Source of the DNA: Streptomyces sp. NBC_00704
Lineage (GTDB): Bacteria; Actinomycetota; Actinomycetes; Streptomycetales; Streptomycetaceae
NCBI RefSeq assembly: GCF_036226605.1
Contig: NZ_CP109000.1
Coordinates: forward strand, 7,973,746 to 8,037,745
Direction of reading: 5' to 3'
Length of the DNA: 64,000 bases
In this document: positions 34,361 through 43,872 of the stretch, in pieces
Numbering within the stretch: the stretch's first letter is position 1
How the letters are laid out: each line of letters opens with the position of its first letter
Made by a program: the position numbers and the translations under genes
Notes under the pieces: generated by a model
Database searches by the model: none
Told to the model about the DNA's origin: nothing
What the model saw: the letters and a program-made list of their open reading frames with translations, nothing else

Positions 34361-35965
34361 TCACCCCTGCTTGCTCGGGACGTCCTTCTCCGCGGTGAGC
34401 CGCCGGGCGGGCAGATGGCGGGTGAAGCCGAAGCCGCACAGCGTGATGCCGCCCGCCGCGAGGATCGCGGCCTTCAGCCCGTTGAGCTGCGCGGCGGCGT
34501 ACGCATCGACGAGATGCTGGGCCTGGTCGGGGGGCACCTGCGCCTGTTTCAATGCGGTGGACACCTGGTCGGTCGGCACGAACTGCACTCCGGCCTCGAG
34601 CGCCACGCCGACCTGCTGACGTACCGCCTGGGAGATCCGCGGGTCCGCCTCGATCTGCTTGTTCAACGCTCCGGCGAGGGCGGCAATCAAAATGGCGCCG
34701 ATCAGGGCCGTGCCCAGAGCCGAGCCGAACTGCTGGGCCGTGTTCTGCAGGCCGCCCGCCTCGCTGCGTGCCTTCTCGCCCACGCTGGACTGAACGACGT
34801 TGCCCAGTTGTGACGCCAGCAGACCCATGCCGAGCCCGAGCAGGGCCATGGCAACAGCGAAGGAGAGGTCGTCGATCACCGGCTTGACGGTGGCCAGCAG
34901 CCAGACGACGGCCCCGAGCATGACGAGCAGACCGCAGCGCACCACCGTCCGGGGCGAGGCGACGCGGGCCAGCGCGGAGCCGCTCATGGCGGCGACCAGC
35001 ATGGTCGCCGAGACGGGAAGCAGCCGCAGACCGGTCTGGAAGGCACTGAACTCCTGGACCACCTGGAGGTAGAGCGGGATGACGAAGAACAGGCCGAGCA
35101 GGACCGTGCTCTGGATCAGCAGCATGAACAGCCCGGCCCGCAACGTTGGCACCCGGAACAGTTCCAGGCGGACCAGCGGGTCCGCGCCGCGCGACTCCCG
35201 ACGCCGCTCCCAGCTGACGAACAGGCTGAGCACCACGCCTCCCGCCGCCACGACGAACAGCGTGGCGGAGAACCCGAATACGGTAAACGGCGACTCCTTC
35301 GGCCGCAGCCAGCCCCAGGAACTGCTCTGCAGGATGCCGAGCACGATCCCCGCCAGACCCACCGCGCACAGCACCGCGCCGACGACGTCGAGCCGCACCC
35401 GCCGGGCGGCCTCCGGTGGGACCTCGATCCAGCGCAGCAGCGCGAGGATGACGACGACCACGACCACCTCACCCACGAAGACCAGCCGCCAGGTGAGATA
35501 GGTGGTCACCCATCCGCCCAGGAGCGGCCCGACGGCGATGCCGACGCCCGAGAGCCCGCCGATGACCCCGTAGGCCAGCGCGCGATCCCGGCCTCGGTAG
35601 GATCCCGCGACCAGCGCCGCCAAGGCGGGCAGGACGATCGCGGCGCCCAGGCCTTCGATGACCGACCAGCCCAGCGCCAGCACCCACAGCACCGGCGCAG
35701 CAGCTGTGATCGCCGAGCCGACCCCGTAGACCACGAGCCCGAGACCGAAGGCGCGGCGGCGGCCGAGCAGGTCGCCGAGCTTGCCCCCGGTGATCATGAA
35801 CGCCGCCATCACCAGCGCGTACAGGGCGATCACTGTCTGGATCGCGGTGACGGTGGTGTGGAAGTCCTCCACCAGCCGGCTGATGGACACGTTCATCACG
35901 GCGGTATCGAGGACCATCAAGAACTGGGCCGTGCCCAGCACGGCCAGCGCCTTCCACTTTCCCAT
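34361..35965 (-). CDS. MFS transporter, DHA2 (14-TMS) drug-exporter type
   Basis: A 534-aa major facilitator. It has LGTAQFLMVLDTAVMNVSIS (motif D1 of DHA2 pumps), GGKLGDLLGRRRAFGLGL (motif A) and the motif C-like GGLSGVGIAVGPLLGGW, with about 14 hydrophobic segments. It probably exports small hydrophobic compounds by proton antiport. ATG 35965 has AGGGAG at 9 bases; the longer upstream frame looks non-coding. The C-terminal third has a periplasmic-loop-like region ADPRISQAVRQQVGVALEAG. No regulator is adjacent. A role in PBD export is conceivable but 18 kb separate them. Confidence 0.88.
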   Translation of the reverse strand: MGKWKALAVLGTAQFLMVLDTAVMNVSISRLVEDFHTTVTAIQTVIALYALVMAAFMITGGKLGDLLGRRRAFGLGLVVYGVGSAITAAAPVLWVLALGWSVIEGLGAAIVLPALAALVAGSYRGRDRALAYGVIGGLSGVGIAVGPLLGGWVTTYLTWRLVFVGEVVVVVVILALLRWIEVPPEAARRVRLDVVGAVLCAVGLAGIVLGILQSSSWGWLRPKESPFTVFGFSATLFVVAAGGVVLSLFVSWERRRESRGADPLVRLELFRVPTLRAGLFMLLIQSTVLLGLFFVIPLYLQVVQEFSAFQTGLRLLPVSATMLVAAMSGSALARVASPRTVVRCGLLVMLGAVVWLLATVKPVIDDLSFAVAMALLGLGMGLLASQLGNVVQSSVGEKARSEAGGLQNTAQQFGSALGTALIGAILIAALAGALNKQIEADPRISQAVRQQVGVALEAGVQFVPTDQVSTALKQAQVPPDQAQHLVDAYAAAQLNGLKAAILAAGGITLCGFGFTRHLPARRLTAEKDVPSKQG

Positions 35966-36421
35966 TGCCTCGGGCTCCCTAGCGTCCGCCTGCCGGACCG
36001 GTCGACACCTCGCCTCCATTTCCGCACGGGGGTGAACGTCGCGCATCGCGGCGGTGCCGGAAGAACTCGGCAAGCACAACCGGCCGGCCAACCGGCGCGG
36101 CCCGACCGCGGGGAAAGGCGCGCTCCGGAGTGATCTGCTGGCCCGGTGGCCGGGATCAGCAGCCTCGCCGGAGCCGTGTTCGACACCGCTCGCCGGGAAC
36201 GGGGCGAGGAAGCGGCCTTCGGCTGTCACGGCCAGAATCTGAGCAACGAGTCTTCGTCTCCCACGCCGCTCGGTCCGGTGCTGGTGGCATGAGGAGGGCT
36301 GATCTGGAGCGTGTGTGGTCCTGGTTGGGCGACAACCACGGATGGCATCTCACGTCAGCCGCGTACAACAACTGAGAGGCCTGGTCGTATGAATGACGAC
36401 AACGTGTGCCGGCCGGACCCA
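35966..36421. other. Intergenic region upstream of the MFS gene
   Basis: 456 bp with no convincing gene. A short plus-strand reading MRRADLERVWSWLGDNHGWH ends in a stop at 36373-36375 and may be a gene fragment. It should contain the promoter of the MFS gene. Confidence 0.35.
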
Positions 36422-36667
36422 TCAGTCGTCGGTCAGCAACCGCAGCAGGTAGGTGCATGCGTCCTCTTCGCGTGTGTGCTGGGCGGTGACTTCTCAGGTG
36501 CCTCGCTCGTAGGCGCCGGTCTCCCACATGCCTGCAAGGGCAGGTGACCGGCGCAGATACATGAAGTCGGTGGGCAGGGGGGAGGGCTGGTGGACCTCCT
36601 CGATGTAGTAGTGGCCGTCCCGCACGCCCCGGGCGCGCAGGACGGTGCGCAGACATCTGCGGTCCAC
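36422..36667 (-). pseudogene. Small partner gene of the TNT protein, broken by TGA
   Basis: Starting at GTG 36667, 14 bases after the TNT gene stop, one frame encodes RGVRDGHYYIEEVHQPSPLP, TDFMYLRRSPALAGMWETGA and YERGT, then a TGA at 36494-36496, and continues in the same frame EVTAQHTREEDACTYLLRLL-TDD to a second stop. The residues around the TGA read as one protein of 81 residues with TGA probably replacing TGG (Trp). Position right behind a toxin-like gene suggests an immunity protein; I do not recognise the family. It has no clear Shine-Dalgarno site. Confidence 0.5.
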
Positions 36668-36680
36668 CGGCCGGCCGGGT

Positions 36681-37373
36681 TCAGCCGGCGGAAGGGGCGA
36701 GGTAGCCGTGGTCCAGCAGCCACTTCACGTTCAGTCGCTCACCCGTGCCGGGGTCGAGGAGGGCCGGGTCGAGCTTGATCTGCTGGCCGCCGCCGGGCTG
36801 TTCGAACCAGGGGGCGATGCGGCCCTGCCAGACGAGGAAGGGCTGCTTCACGGCGTAGCGGTGGTAGTCGCAGGGGTACTTCGGGTCGCGGGTGTTGAGG
36901 TTCTGCGGCGGCAGGGCCCGCTTGGCGTAGGAGTCGCCGGCAGGGGCCAGGTACGAGCCGTACTCGGAGCCGAAGCGGTCCAGGCTTTCACCGGGCTCGA
37001 GGACCTCGACGTGCTTGTCGGCCTGGCCGGAGTTGGTCTCGGCGAACCCGTCGTTCGGCGGGTACTTCCACCCGCCCGGTCCCTGCGGGCTGTCGTCCTT
37101 CCAGTACTTGCCCAGGAAAGCCCGCGGGGACAGTTCACCCATGCGTTGATAGTGCTTCAGCAACGGCCCGACCGGTGCTTCCCACGAGCGGGGCAGGATT
37201 TGCGGTCCCAGCCGCGCATCTCCCTGGTACTCGCCGGTACACGGGGCGGGCAGGGATGTGGCCGGTACCGCGCGGGGGCCGACGTCCTCGGCGGCGGTGG
37301 CCGCGGTTGGCGCCAGAGCGGCAGCCGCAGTCAGTGCCAGCGCGGACAAAGTGCTGCGAGTGCGGTGGTTCAC
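36681..37373 (-). CDS. Secreted TNT-domain protein (putative NAD+ glycohydrolase toxin)
   Basis: A 230-aa protein with a Sec signal peptide (NHRTRSTLSALALTAAAALA, cleavage near ATAA-ED at about residue 27) and a TNT/DUF4237 domain: WKYPPNDGFAE, LDRFGSEYGSYLAPAGDSYA, KRALPPQNLN, YHRYAVKQPFLVWQGRIAPW and FEQPGGGQQ. TNT, named after the tuberculosis necrotizing toxin, hydrolyses NAD+; the conserved Arg (DRFG), aromatic and Gln (EQPGGGQQ) positions are visible. GTG 37373 has CGGAG at 8 bases. It may act on competitors. A short gene with a nonsense codon follows, possibly its immunity partner. Confidence 0.85.
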   Translation of the reverse strand: MNHRTRSTLSALALTAAAALAPTAATAAEDVGPRAVPATSLPAPCTGEYQGDARLGPQILPRSWEAPVGPLLKHYQRMGELSPRAFLGKYWKDDSPQGPGGWKYPPNDGFAETNSGQADKHVEVLEPGESLDRFGSEYGSYLAPAGDSYAKRALPPQNLNTRDPKYPCDYHRYAVKQPFLVWQGRIAPWFEQPGGGQQIKLDPALLDPGTGERLNVKWLLDHGYLAPSAG

Positions 37374-37819
37374 GTGTCGTACTCCGGTGGCTCGGTCGAA
37401 GACGAAGCCGACCCAGGCGGGCATGCCTGGAGCAGGCGGGTCCGCCAGGAGGCGGGACGAGTGGCCCGGCCGGGGCCAAGGGCGGCGAAACGTGAGGTCG
37501 CCGTGATCCGATCTCAGGATGCAGACGGGCCGGACCGGCCGAGACGGAGATCAACGAACGAGTGACCGGCAGGACACCCGTTCCCTCGCGCCGCTGCTGC
37601 GCAGCCGACGAGACAAGACACCGATGCCCGGATAACAGGAGAATCGTGGACCGCAAAGGCACCCACGCCGATGTTCACTCGTTCGAAGCGATCAATCCGC
37701 TCCACGGTTCGTGGCATCCCGACCTGGCTCAGTGTCGCCTGTGCGACGTTCGTACCCGGCGTCCCCAGAGCCCGTCGGGTCCCGCGTCCTCCAACAGCCC
37801 CATACAGCGCTGTATGCAT
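37374..37819. other. Region without recognisable genes
   Basis: 446 bp upstream of the TNT gene. A minus-strand frame continues from the NERD fragment through it but loses all NERD resemblance near 37815. I see the TNT promoter region and otherwise unassigned DNA. Confidence 0.35.
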
Positions 37820-38251
37820 GCACCTACGCTGAAGCGTGGCCGGGCGAAGGGTGCCACCCTGCACGGTCAGCTGGGACTTGTCCGACGTCCAGTTCTTCGT
37901 TTCGACGTACACGGCGCCAGCGGCCGTGAAGACCAGGTGGTCCGGGTTGGCGCGCTCCCTGGCCGCCCGATCGTGAAGCACCACCGCGTGGCCCCGGCGG
38001 ACGAGCGGGGCCAGCAGCTTGGCCGTCCGCGCCTCTACGGCGGCACCCACCGCCCAGCTGTTGTGGGCCCGCCGGTATAGGCGCCGGACGCCGAGCCCGA
38101 CGACGAGCGCGGCCACCAGGCCGAGTTGCCAGTTCCCCACGGTGCCCACGGCCCAGCCGACCACCGCGGCGGCCGCCGCCAGGAGCGGCAGAACCACCTT
38201 GGCCCACCGATGCTGTGCCGCCCGCTCCGCCGCCCACGCGGCCTCTCCCAT
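37820..38251 (-). pseudogene. NERD-domain protein, truncated
   Basis: The minus strand encodes a membrane segment pair (VVLPLLAAAAAVVGWAVGTV) followed by a NERD domain: GAAVEARTAKLLAPLVRRGH, ARERANPDHLVFTAAGAVYV and ETKNWTSDKSQLTVQGGTL. The C-terminal part is replaced by unrelated sequence after about 37815, and the 5' end abuts a P450 fragment on the opposite strand near 38275. NERD proteins are putative nucleases. Confidence 0.7.
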
Positions 38252-38275
38252 CCGGACCGCGCTCGCGCCCGCGCC

Positions 38276-38407
38276 GCCCCGGTGGTGTCCGGTCTGATCG
38301 CCGCGCACGACGAGGGCGACCGGCTCACCGAGCAGGAACTGATCTCGACGGCCGTGCTGCTGCTGAACGCGGGGCACGAGGCGACCGTCAACGCCACGGT
38401 CAACGGC
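38276..38407 (+). pseudogene. Cytochrome P450 I-helix fragment
   Basis: About 43 codons encode VVSGLIAAHDEGDRLTEQEL and ISTAVLLLNAGHEATVNATV, the typical H-I region of a bacterial P450 (the AGxE/DxT oxygen-binding motif appears as AGHEAT). Nothing else of the P450 is present; both ends join foreign sequence. Confidence 0.7.
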
Positions 38408-38649
38408 TGGCCCACGGCGGCCTCGGCGGCCAGGCCCCCTACGAACGCCTCAAGCAGAAGACCACGACCCAGGCGTAATCGTTGATCGTCAGTTGCACAC
38501 CAGACCGGCATCGAGTCTTCCGGGGCGAGCGGAAGTTCTTACGAGAAGCTGACGCAGAGACCAAACACGTTCAACTCATCCGCCCCACAGGCGACTCTTG
38601 CTCTGCACGTCACCGGCCGGTGGTGGCGGCGAGGTACGAGGAGTCAGAC

Positions 38650-39876
38650 GTGAGCAGGCACAACAGGCGCAGGTCGAAAACGCAGGTCCGGATGACCATC
38701 GCCGGGGCCGGGATCCTCGCCTCGGCGGCGGTCGCGACCACGGTGGCCATCGCCTCGGCGGACGAAGTCCCCCGCGCAGGCGAAAGCGCGACAACGAAGA
38801 GTGCCAAGGCGGGAGCCGACCACGCTGTCTTCGTGCAGGGCAACGAGCTCGCCGGAAACACCATCCATGTCTTCAAGCGCGACGAGGACGGAAAGCTGAC
38901 GGCCTCGAACACCTACGCGACCGGCGGGCAGGGCGGCGACCAGGTCGACGCACCCACCGACTCCCTCGCCTCCCAGGGCTCACTCGTCTACGACCGCAGC
39001 TCGCATCTGCTGCTGGCAGTCAACGCGGGCAGCGGCACCGTGACCTCGTTCAGGGTTGAGGGACAGAAGCTGACGGACCGGCATGTGGTGCGCTCGGGCG
39101 GAGACTTCCCCTCGTCGATCGCGGTGTCCGGCAACCTCGCCTACGTCATGAACGCGGGAGGTGCAGGCAGTGTCCAGGGCTTCAAGATCACCGCTAACGG
39201 ACTCAAGCCGCTGGGCGGTTCATATCGCTCCCTGGGGCTGAAGAACGACAAGGTGCCGTTGTTCAGCAGCTCGCCCGGCCAGGTTGTTTTCACTCCGGGC
39301 GGCCGTGAACTGGTCGTCACCACGAAGTCGGCCAACACAATCGAGGTGTTCCCGATACGACCCGACGGACGCCCCGCGCATCGCGCGAAGATCAACGACT
39401 CGGCCGGCGGCGTGCCGTTCGCGGTCACCTTCGATACGGCGGGCCGTATGCTGGTGGCAGAGGCCGAGAAGTCGACGGTCAGTACCTACAAGGTGCGCGC
39501 TGACGGCAGCCTCAAGGTCGTCCAGAGGCCCCTGACCAACGGCCAGAACACGCTGTGCTGGCTCGAGCGTGCCGGGGACTTCTTCTACGGCGGCAACACC
39601 GGCAACTCAACCGTCACCGGCTACCGTACCGACCGGCACGGCAGGCTCGCGCTCACCAACGACGTCGGCATCGCTACCCCGCCGTCAGCCATGTCCCAGG
39701 GAGTCATCGACCTGGCGGTGACACAGGACGAGAAGTTCCTGTACGTACAGAACGGCACCTCCGGCACCGTCGACGGTTTCCGCGTCGGTAAGAACGGCTC
39801 CCTCACCAAGGTCACCACGGCCACCGGTCTGCCCGCCTTCGCCGACTCCGGCATGGAGGGCATAGCCGCGGTGTAA
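38650..39876 (+). CDS. Secreted lactonase/YncE-like beta-propeller protein
   Basis: A 408-aa protein. An N-terminal signal peptide (KTQVRMTIAGAGILASAAVA..., cleavage near ASA-DE) is followed by repeated propeller blades, for example NTIHVFKRDEDGKLTASNTY, GTVTSFRVEGQKLTDRHVVR, STVSTYKVRADGSLKVVQRP and TVDGFRVGKNGSLTKVTTAT. This is the 7-bladed lactonase/3-carboxymuconate-cyclase-like fold. Its substrate is unknown. GTG 38650 has GAGGAG at about 7-8 bases. Probably extracellular. It appears intact and stands alone. Confidence 0.83.
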   Translation: MSRHNRRRSKTQVRMTIAGAGILASAAVATTVAIASADEVPRAGESATTKSAKAGADHAVFVQGNELAGNTIHVFKRDEDGKLTASNTYATGGQGGDQVDAPTDSLASQGSLVYDRSSHLLLAVNAGSGTVTSFRVEGQKLTDRHVVRSGGDFPSSIAVSGNLAYVMNAGGAGSVQGFKITANGLKPLGGSYRSLGLKNDKVPLFSSSPGQVVFTPGGRELVVTTKSANTIEVFPIRPDGRPAHRAKINDSAGGVPFAVTFDTAGRMLVAEAEKSTVSTYKVRADGSLKVVQRPLTNGQNTLCWLERAGDFFYGGNTGNSTVTGYRTDRHGRLALTNDVGIATPPSAMSQGVIDLAVTQDEKFLYVQNGTSGTVDGFRVGKNGSLTKVTTATGLPAFADSGMEGIAAV

Positions 39877-40070
39877 TGAAGCTGGCACCGGGTTCCGGCA
39901 CCCTGGAGACTCCTCTCTGGGTGCGCCGAACCTGTTCGAGTGTAGAAGGAGTTCTGCGACGACGGGTGCCCGTCATGGAGCCCACCCCGGACGGAGCACA
40001 GGCACGCGACCACTCAAATGCCGGACGTTGTGCTCTGCCACTCGGGGCTCCGGCCGACAGGCACGCCCGG

Positions 40071-40421
40071 TCACCGCTCCTCGTTCACCATCCGCGCCGT
40101 CGCGCTGACGCCAGGCAGAGCGGTGAACACGCAGTCCCAGCGTGCGCCCAGCTCCCGCAGCGCGTCGGCGCACGGATTGCCGTCGGTCGCCGCAGTGACA
40201 AGGTCGACCGGGACAACGGTCACGGACGCCTGGAGTACGACGGTGTCGCCATCAGGACCGGCGGGCACCCGGCCCAGGTCAAGTTCGTGGTAATCGTTCA
40301 GTACACGCGTAAGACAACGGTCCAGAAGTACGATGCCGGTCGGGGACAGAAGATCGGCGTCATCAATGCCTTCTGCCGCAACCAGCCCCACAACAAGTGT
40401 CCCGCATGGATGAACCAGTGA
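40071..40421. other. Ambiguous coding region on both strands
   Basis: Two overlapping readings look protein-like. On the minus strand (40071-40391, GTG start) a 106-aa protein contains TVVLQASVTVVPVDLVTAAT and ALRELGARWDCVFTALPGVS. On the plus strand a frame ending at 40421 reads GHPAQVKFVVIVQYTRKTTV and INAFCRNQPHNKCPAWMNQ. Neither has a clear start with a Shine-Dalgarno site and no family is recognised. At most one is likely real; both may be remnants. Confidence 0.3.
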
Positions 40422-41029
40422 TCGACTCTGAAGACCGTGAGCAGCAAGCGGCCGTCAGCCGTCTGCTGCTGTACTACCTCAACAGCCCCCTGGCCGAGGG
40501 GTGCCGGCTTCACGGAGTTCTGCCCGCCCCCGGCGCCGTCCGTGTTGCCGTCCATGCCGGAGACAACGAGGACGGCACCACCTTCCTCTACGAGATCCCC
40601 CACGACACCGTTGCCCCGTACTACATCCCCGGCCTCCTGCGCACGGTGCTGACGGGCACTCAGCTCTACGGGACGAGCGACATCAGCGAAACCATGGGCA
40701 TGACACTCATCCGCCTCCACCCCGAGGAAATCACCCCGGACCCCGAAGACGAGTACGGCCAGACCCTCACCGTCGTACGCGCCCTGTCCGACCCAGGCGA
40801 CGAGGACAACCCCTTCCTGGTCGGGTTCCTGATGCTGGAGCACAGCCTGCTGCGCCTGTACGTGCAGCGTCCCGACCGCCCAGGCATCGTCGGTGTCGAC
40901 GTTCGCCTGACCGACACGACCACCGCCCTGATCGCCTCCCTTCCGAGCCTCATCGGGGAAGCCCAGCACCACAGGCCGTCCTCGGACGACCCACACTGCG
41001 ATCTCCTCGTGGACCTGACCAACTGGTAG
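40406..41029 (+). CDS. Protein of unknown function
   Basis: A 207-aa acidic, soluble-looking protein beginning MDEPVIDSEDREQQAAVSRL and ending CDLLVDLTNW. It contains YEIPHDTVAPYYIPGLLRTV and FLVGFLMLEHSLLRLYVQRP. No signal peptide or transmembrane helix, and I do not recognise a family. GTG 40397 is an alternative start three codons upstream; no good ribosome-binding site is seen for either. It precedes the Rhs toxin remnant by about 110 bases, so it could belong to the same locus, but nothing shows this. Confidence 0.6.
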   Translation: MDEPVIDSEDREQQAAVSRLLLYYLNSPLAEGCRLHGVLPAPGAVRVAVHAGDNEDGTTFLYEIPHDTVAPYYIPGLLRTVLTGTQLYGTSDISETMGMTLIRLHPEEITPDPEDEYGQTLTVVRALSDPGDEDNPFLVGFLMLEHSLLRLYVQRPDRPGIVGVDVRLTDTTTALIASLPSLIGEAQHHRPSSDDPHCDLLVDLTNW

Positions 41030-41140
41030 AGCACCTGGCGTCCCGGTCGAACTGCCTTGCGCCGGCCGCAGCGGCCGATCCCGCCTTCTGAAGCTCCGAT
41101 CGCGACCACCGGCCACTCCTGGACACGACCTCTGCCAGGC

Positions 41141-42825
41141 GGCGGCACCGTAGTGCGAACAGGCACCGGCACCAACTACAAATTCCAGATCAGCGACCCG
41201 CACGGCACCAGCGGCCTCTACCTGGACTCCACCGCGCAAACCCCCACATGGCGCCAGTTCACCCCCTACGGCGGCACCCGCGGCACCGCGGTCACCTGGA
41301 TCGACAACCGAGGCTTCCTCAACGCACCCGACAACGCGAACACCGGCCTCACTCAACTCGGCGCCCGCCAATACGACCCCACCCTCGGCCGCTTCACCAG
41401 CCTCGACCCCCTTTTCGAAACCACTGACGACCAACAACTCGCCGGCTACGCTTACGCCGCAGGCAATCCGATCACGAACAGTGACCCCTCCGGGCTCTGC
41501 GCAGGACCTGACTGCCCGACACGTAATTGCCCGTCATGCATAAATGCCACACCGGGAAACAGGGCCAGCGTCAACGCCGCGATGCGTGACCACGCCAACT
41601 CGGGTAGCACCCCCAGTAACAGTAAGGCCGGCACACACCAGGGCTGGGTAGCTTCAACAACCCCGTCGTCAAACAACGCGCGAAGGCTGGGGAGTTCCTA
41701 CTATCAGTTCAGCAGTAACAAGCTCACAGCCACGGGGGGCGGTTACTGGGCACCGCAAACGAATGTCTTCGGTAAACCGGAAACTGTTTGCTACGGCCGC
41801 CTCGCCTGTAATCGTGCATATTCCTATTACCTTGACCACCCGGATGATGTAGCCGGAGCAAAGGAGATTGCTGCCACCTACTGCGTCATAAATGAGGAAG
41901 AATGCAAGAAGGATGCCCGGGTTTGGGAACGCGCCCTAGGGGTTGCTGACGATTTCGTCATGGCTCTGGCCGCTGGCGAAGGCATTAGGTTCGGAGAGGG
42001 GAGCACCGGCTCCCGAGGGTCCGGCTCCCGAGGCCGTCCATGCAGTTTCTCACCAGACACGCCGGTATCATGGAGGGTGGCAAGACAGAGCCCATCGGTG
42101 AGATTGAGGTCGGCGACAAGGTCGAAGCAGCCGATCAAAAGACAGGCAAGCACGTAGGCGCCCGCACGGTCCAACACGTGTTGCTCAACCGCGACTACGA
42201 CTTGCTCGATCTGACCTTTCGCGGCGAGGATGGCAAAACCGCCACTCTCCACACAACCGCCAACCATCCCTTCTGGAACGACTCCACTCACGCATGGGTC
42301 CCCGCCGGTGACCTCCACCGCGGCGACACTCTCAACACGGCCACCGGCCACCACGCTTACGTCATCTCCGCGCGGCCCACACCGGGATCCGCCAACCGTT
42401 GGAACCTCACAGTCGGCGACCTCCACACGTACTATGTGCTGGTAGGTGCGGCCCCCGTTCTCGTTCACAACAGCTGCCCGCTGAATCTCGAGGCGGTTGA
42501 CGACTACCTGCATGATCAGATACAGACTGTTGTAGATGCTTTCGATAAGACCGGTAAGCCTCCGGCTGGCGTTATGCAAGGCGGTATCGACGTGGACAAC
42601 GTCGGCGTATATCGGGGGCACAACATCCCCGGTGGCGGAAGTGATAAGCCTCTCGGTTACTGGACCGAGATGGACGTCTGGCCGACTGAGGCTGGCGCAA
42701 GGCGGGGCGGCATGGGGCGCATCGTCATCGGACAGAGGGGTGAAGCCTGATACACGCCCCACTACAAGTCCGGCTCGTGGACACCTATTAGGGAAGAGTG
42801 CAACTGTGGGCGGTATGGAAGATAA
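41141..42825 (+). pseudogene. Rhs/Hint/barnase-type polymorphic toxin, triply damaged
   Basis: A 5'-truncated toxin gene. It begins inside an Rhs core: GLYLDSTAQTPTWRQFTPYG, LTQLGARQYDPTLGRFTSLD, YAYAAGNPITNSDPSG. A Hint (intein-like) domain follows, CSFSPDTPV then IMEGGKTEPIGEIEVGDKVE, ANHPFWND and YYVLVGAAPVLVHNSC, with a one-base deletion at about 42068 shifting the frame. The C-terminal toxin resembles barnase-like RNases (VVDAFDKTGKPPAGVMQGG, GYWTEMDVW, RIVIGQRGEA), but TGA at 42748-42750 cuts it before the in-frame YTPHYKSGSWTPIRE, which holds the expected catalytic His. The natural stop would be TAA 42823-42825, overlapping the barstar-like gene. Confidence 0.8.
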
Positions 42826-43339
42826 CGGCGCGAGAGGAAAGTGGGCGCTGCTGAGGTCGGCTCCCGCCGATACGGACGACCCCTATGTGGTCGCGGCACG
42901 TCGAAGGCTGGCCCGGTGGGAAGACCTCGGAGCGGCGAGCCTCAATATAGGACAGCGTCCATTCCTGATTAAGGAAGAAGAATATAGGCGAATTAGAGGT
43001 GAGTTTGGCGGCGCCGGTGTCGACCTTCTGGAGGTTGACGCGACAAATGTTGTCACGGAGCATAAATTCCTCGTGTTGCTCGGCAAGATTTATAAGTTTC
43101 CAGAATACTACGGCGAAAATTGGGACGCGTTTCTTGATTGCTATGCGGACGTGGTTGAGGCTGATGAGACTCCCCTTATTCTCGCTATTTTTGGTCTCTC
43201 GAACTTTTGTGAGTCGAACTTTCGGGAGTTTCTTCGCTCGCTCTATGAGTTGGAATCGATCACTGAATCGATTTCCCTCTTCAGGTCAGTAATCCCGAGA
43301 AGAGTAATCAATGTCTACCCGGGGAACTGGTCCTTGTAG
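42806..43339 (+). CDS. Barstar-family immunity protein
   Basis: A 177-aa protein with the barstar (barnase inhibitor) signature LLGKIYKFPEYYGENWDAFL followed by DCYADVVEADETPLILAIFG. Barstars bind and block barnase-type RNases in the cytoplasm. GTG 42806 is preferred because GGAAGAG lies 7 bases upstream; ATG 42815 is an alternative. It starts before the original toxin stop, the normal toxin-immunity arrangement. GC content is clearly lower than the neighbourhood, which suggests horizontal origin. The N-terminal 80 residues are longer than in classical barstar. Appears intact although the toxin is broken. Confidence 0.85.
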   Translation: MGGMEDNGARGKWALLRSAPADTDDPYVVAARRRLARWEDLGAASLNIGQRPFLIKEEEYRRIRGEFGGAGVDLLEVDATNVVTEHKFLVLLGKIYKFPEYYGENWDAFLDCYADVVEADETPLILAIFGLSNFCESNFREFLRSLYELESITESISLFRSVIPRRVINVYPGNWSL

Positions 43340-43378
43340 CCCGCCGTGGGAAATGCAGGTTCGAGATAACCATTGAGC

Positions 43379-43409
43379 TTCTTCAGCGTTGCCGCTCCAG
43401 GGTGAGGAC
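43379..43409 (-). repeat. 31-bp remnant of an IS5-type element end
   Basis: The 31 bases starting TTCTTCAGCGTTGCCGCTCC are the same as 33180-33210, the 3' terminus of the transposase element at 33.2-33.9 kb. Here only this end survives, fused to a different transposase fragment. Confidence 0.75.
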
Positions 43410-43830
43410 CAGGGCTTCGACGCCCCAGCACGTCCACGGCCAGTCCCCGCTTGCGGCCCGAGACCTTCTTGTTGGCGTCCAGTCCCGTCGTGGTCTTCGG
43501 GACACCCGCGGCCGCGCGGACGGACTGGGTGTCGATGATCACGAGGGACGGGTCCTCTAATCGCCGGGCTCTCTCCCGTACCTGGCAGCGCAGGAGTTCC
43601 TGAATCCGCTGGTCGAGCCCGTCCTGGCGCCACAGGCCGAAGTAGTAGAACACCGCCGACCAGGACGGCAGGTCATGGGGCAGATAACGCCACTGGCAGC
43701 CCGTCCGGTTCTGATAGAAGATCACGTTCACGACCTCCCGCAGATCACAGGATCCAGGATCTCCGGTCGCTGACCGTGCCACCCGGTCCTGTTTCCAGGC
43801 CGTGATCATCGGCTCGATCGAGCGATCACG
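43410..43830 (-). pseudogene. IS5-family transposase N-terminal fragment
   Basis: The minus strand encodes SIEPMITAWKQDRVARSATG, VNVIFYQNRTGCQWRYLPHD, LPSWSAVFYYFGLWRQDGLD, VIIDTQSVRAAAGVPKTTTG (first catalytic Asp) and SGRKRGLAVDVLG. The protein leaves the family after DVLG, where it joins the 31-bp remnant of another IS, and its first 15-20 residues are also missing. Confidence 0.8.
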
Positions 43831-43872
43831 AACCGAGAAAGATCGGACTTAACGTCCACTAAGAACTCCTAA

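Noticed and set aside
42748..42750. TGA as selenocysteine or tryptophan recoding in the toxin gene
   Set aside because: No SECIS-like evidence was found, many intact genes here use TGA as a stop, and the same gene also carries a frameshift, so decay is simpler.
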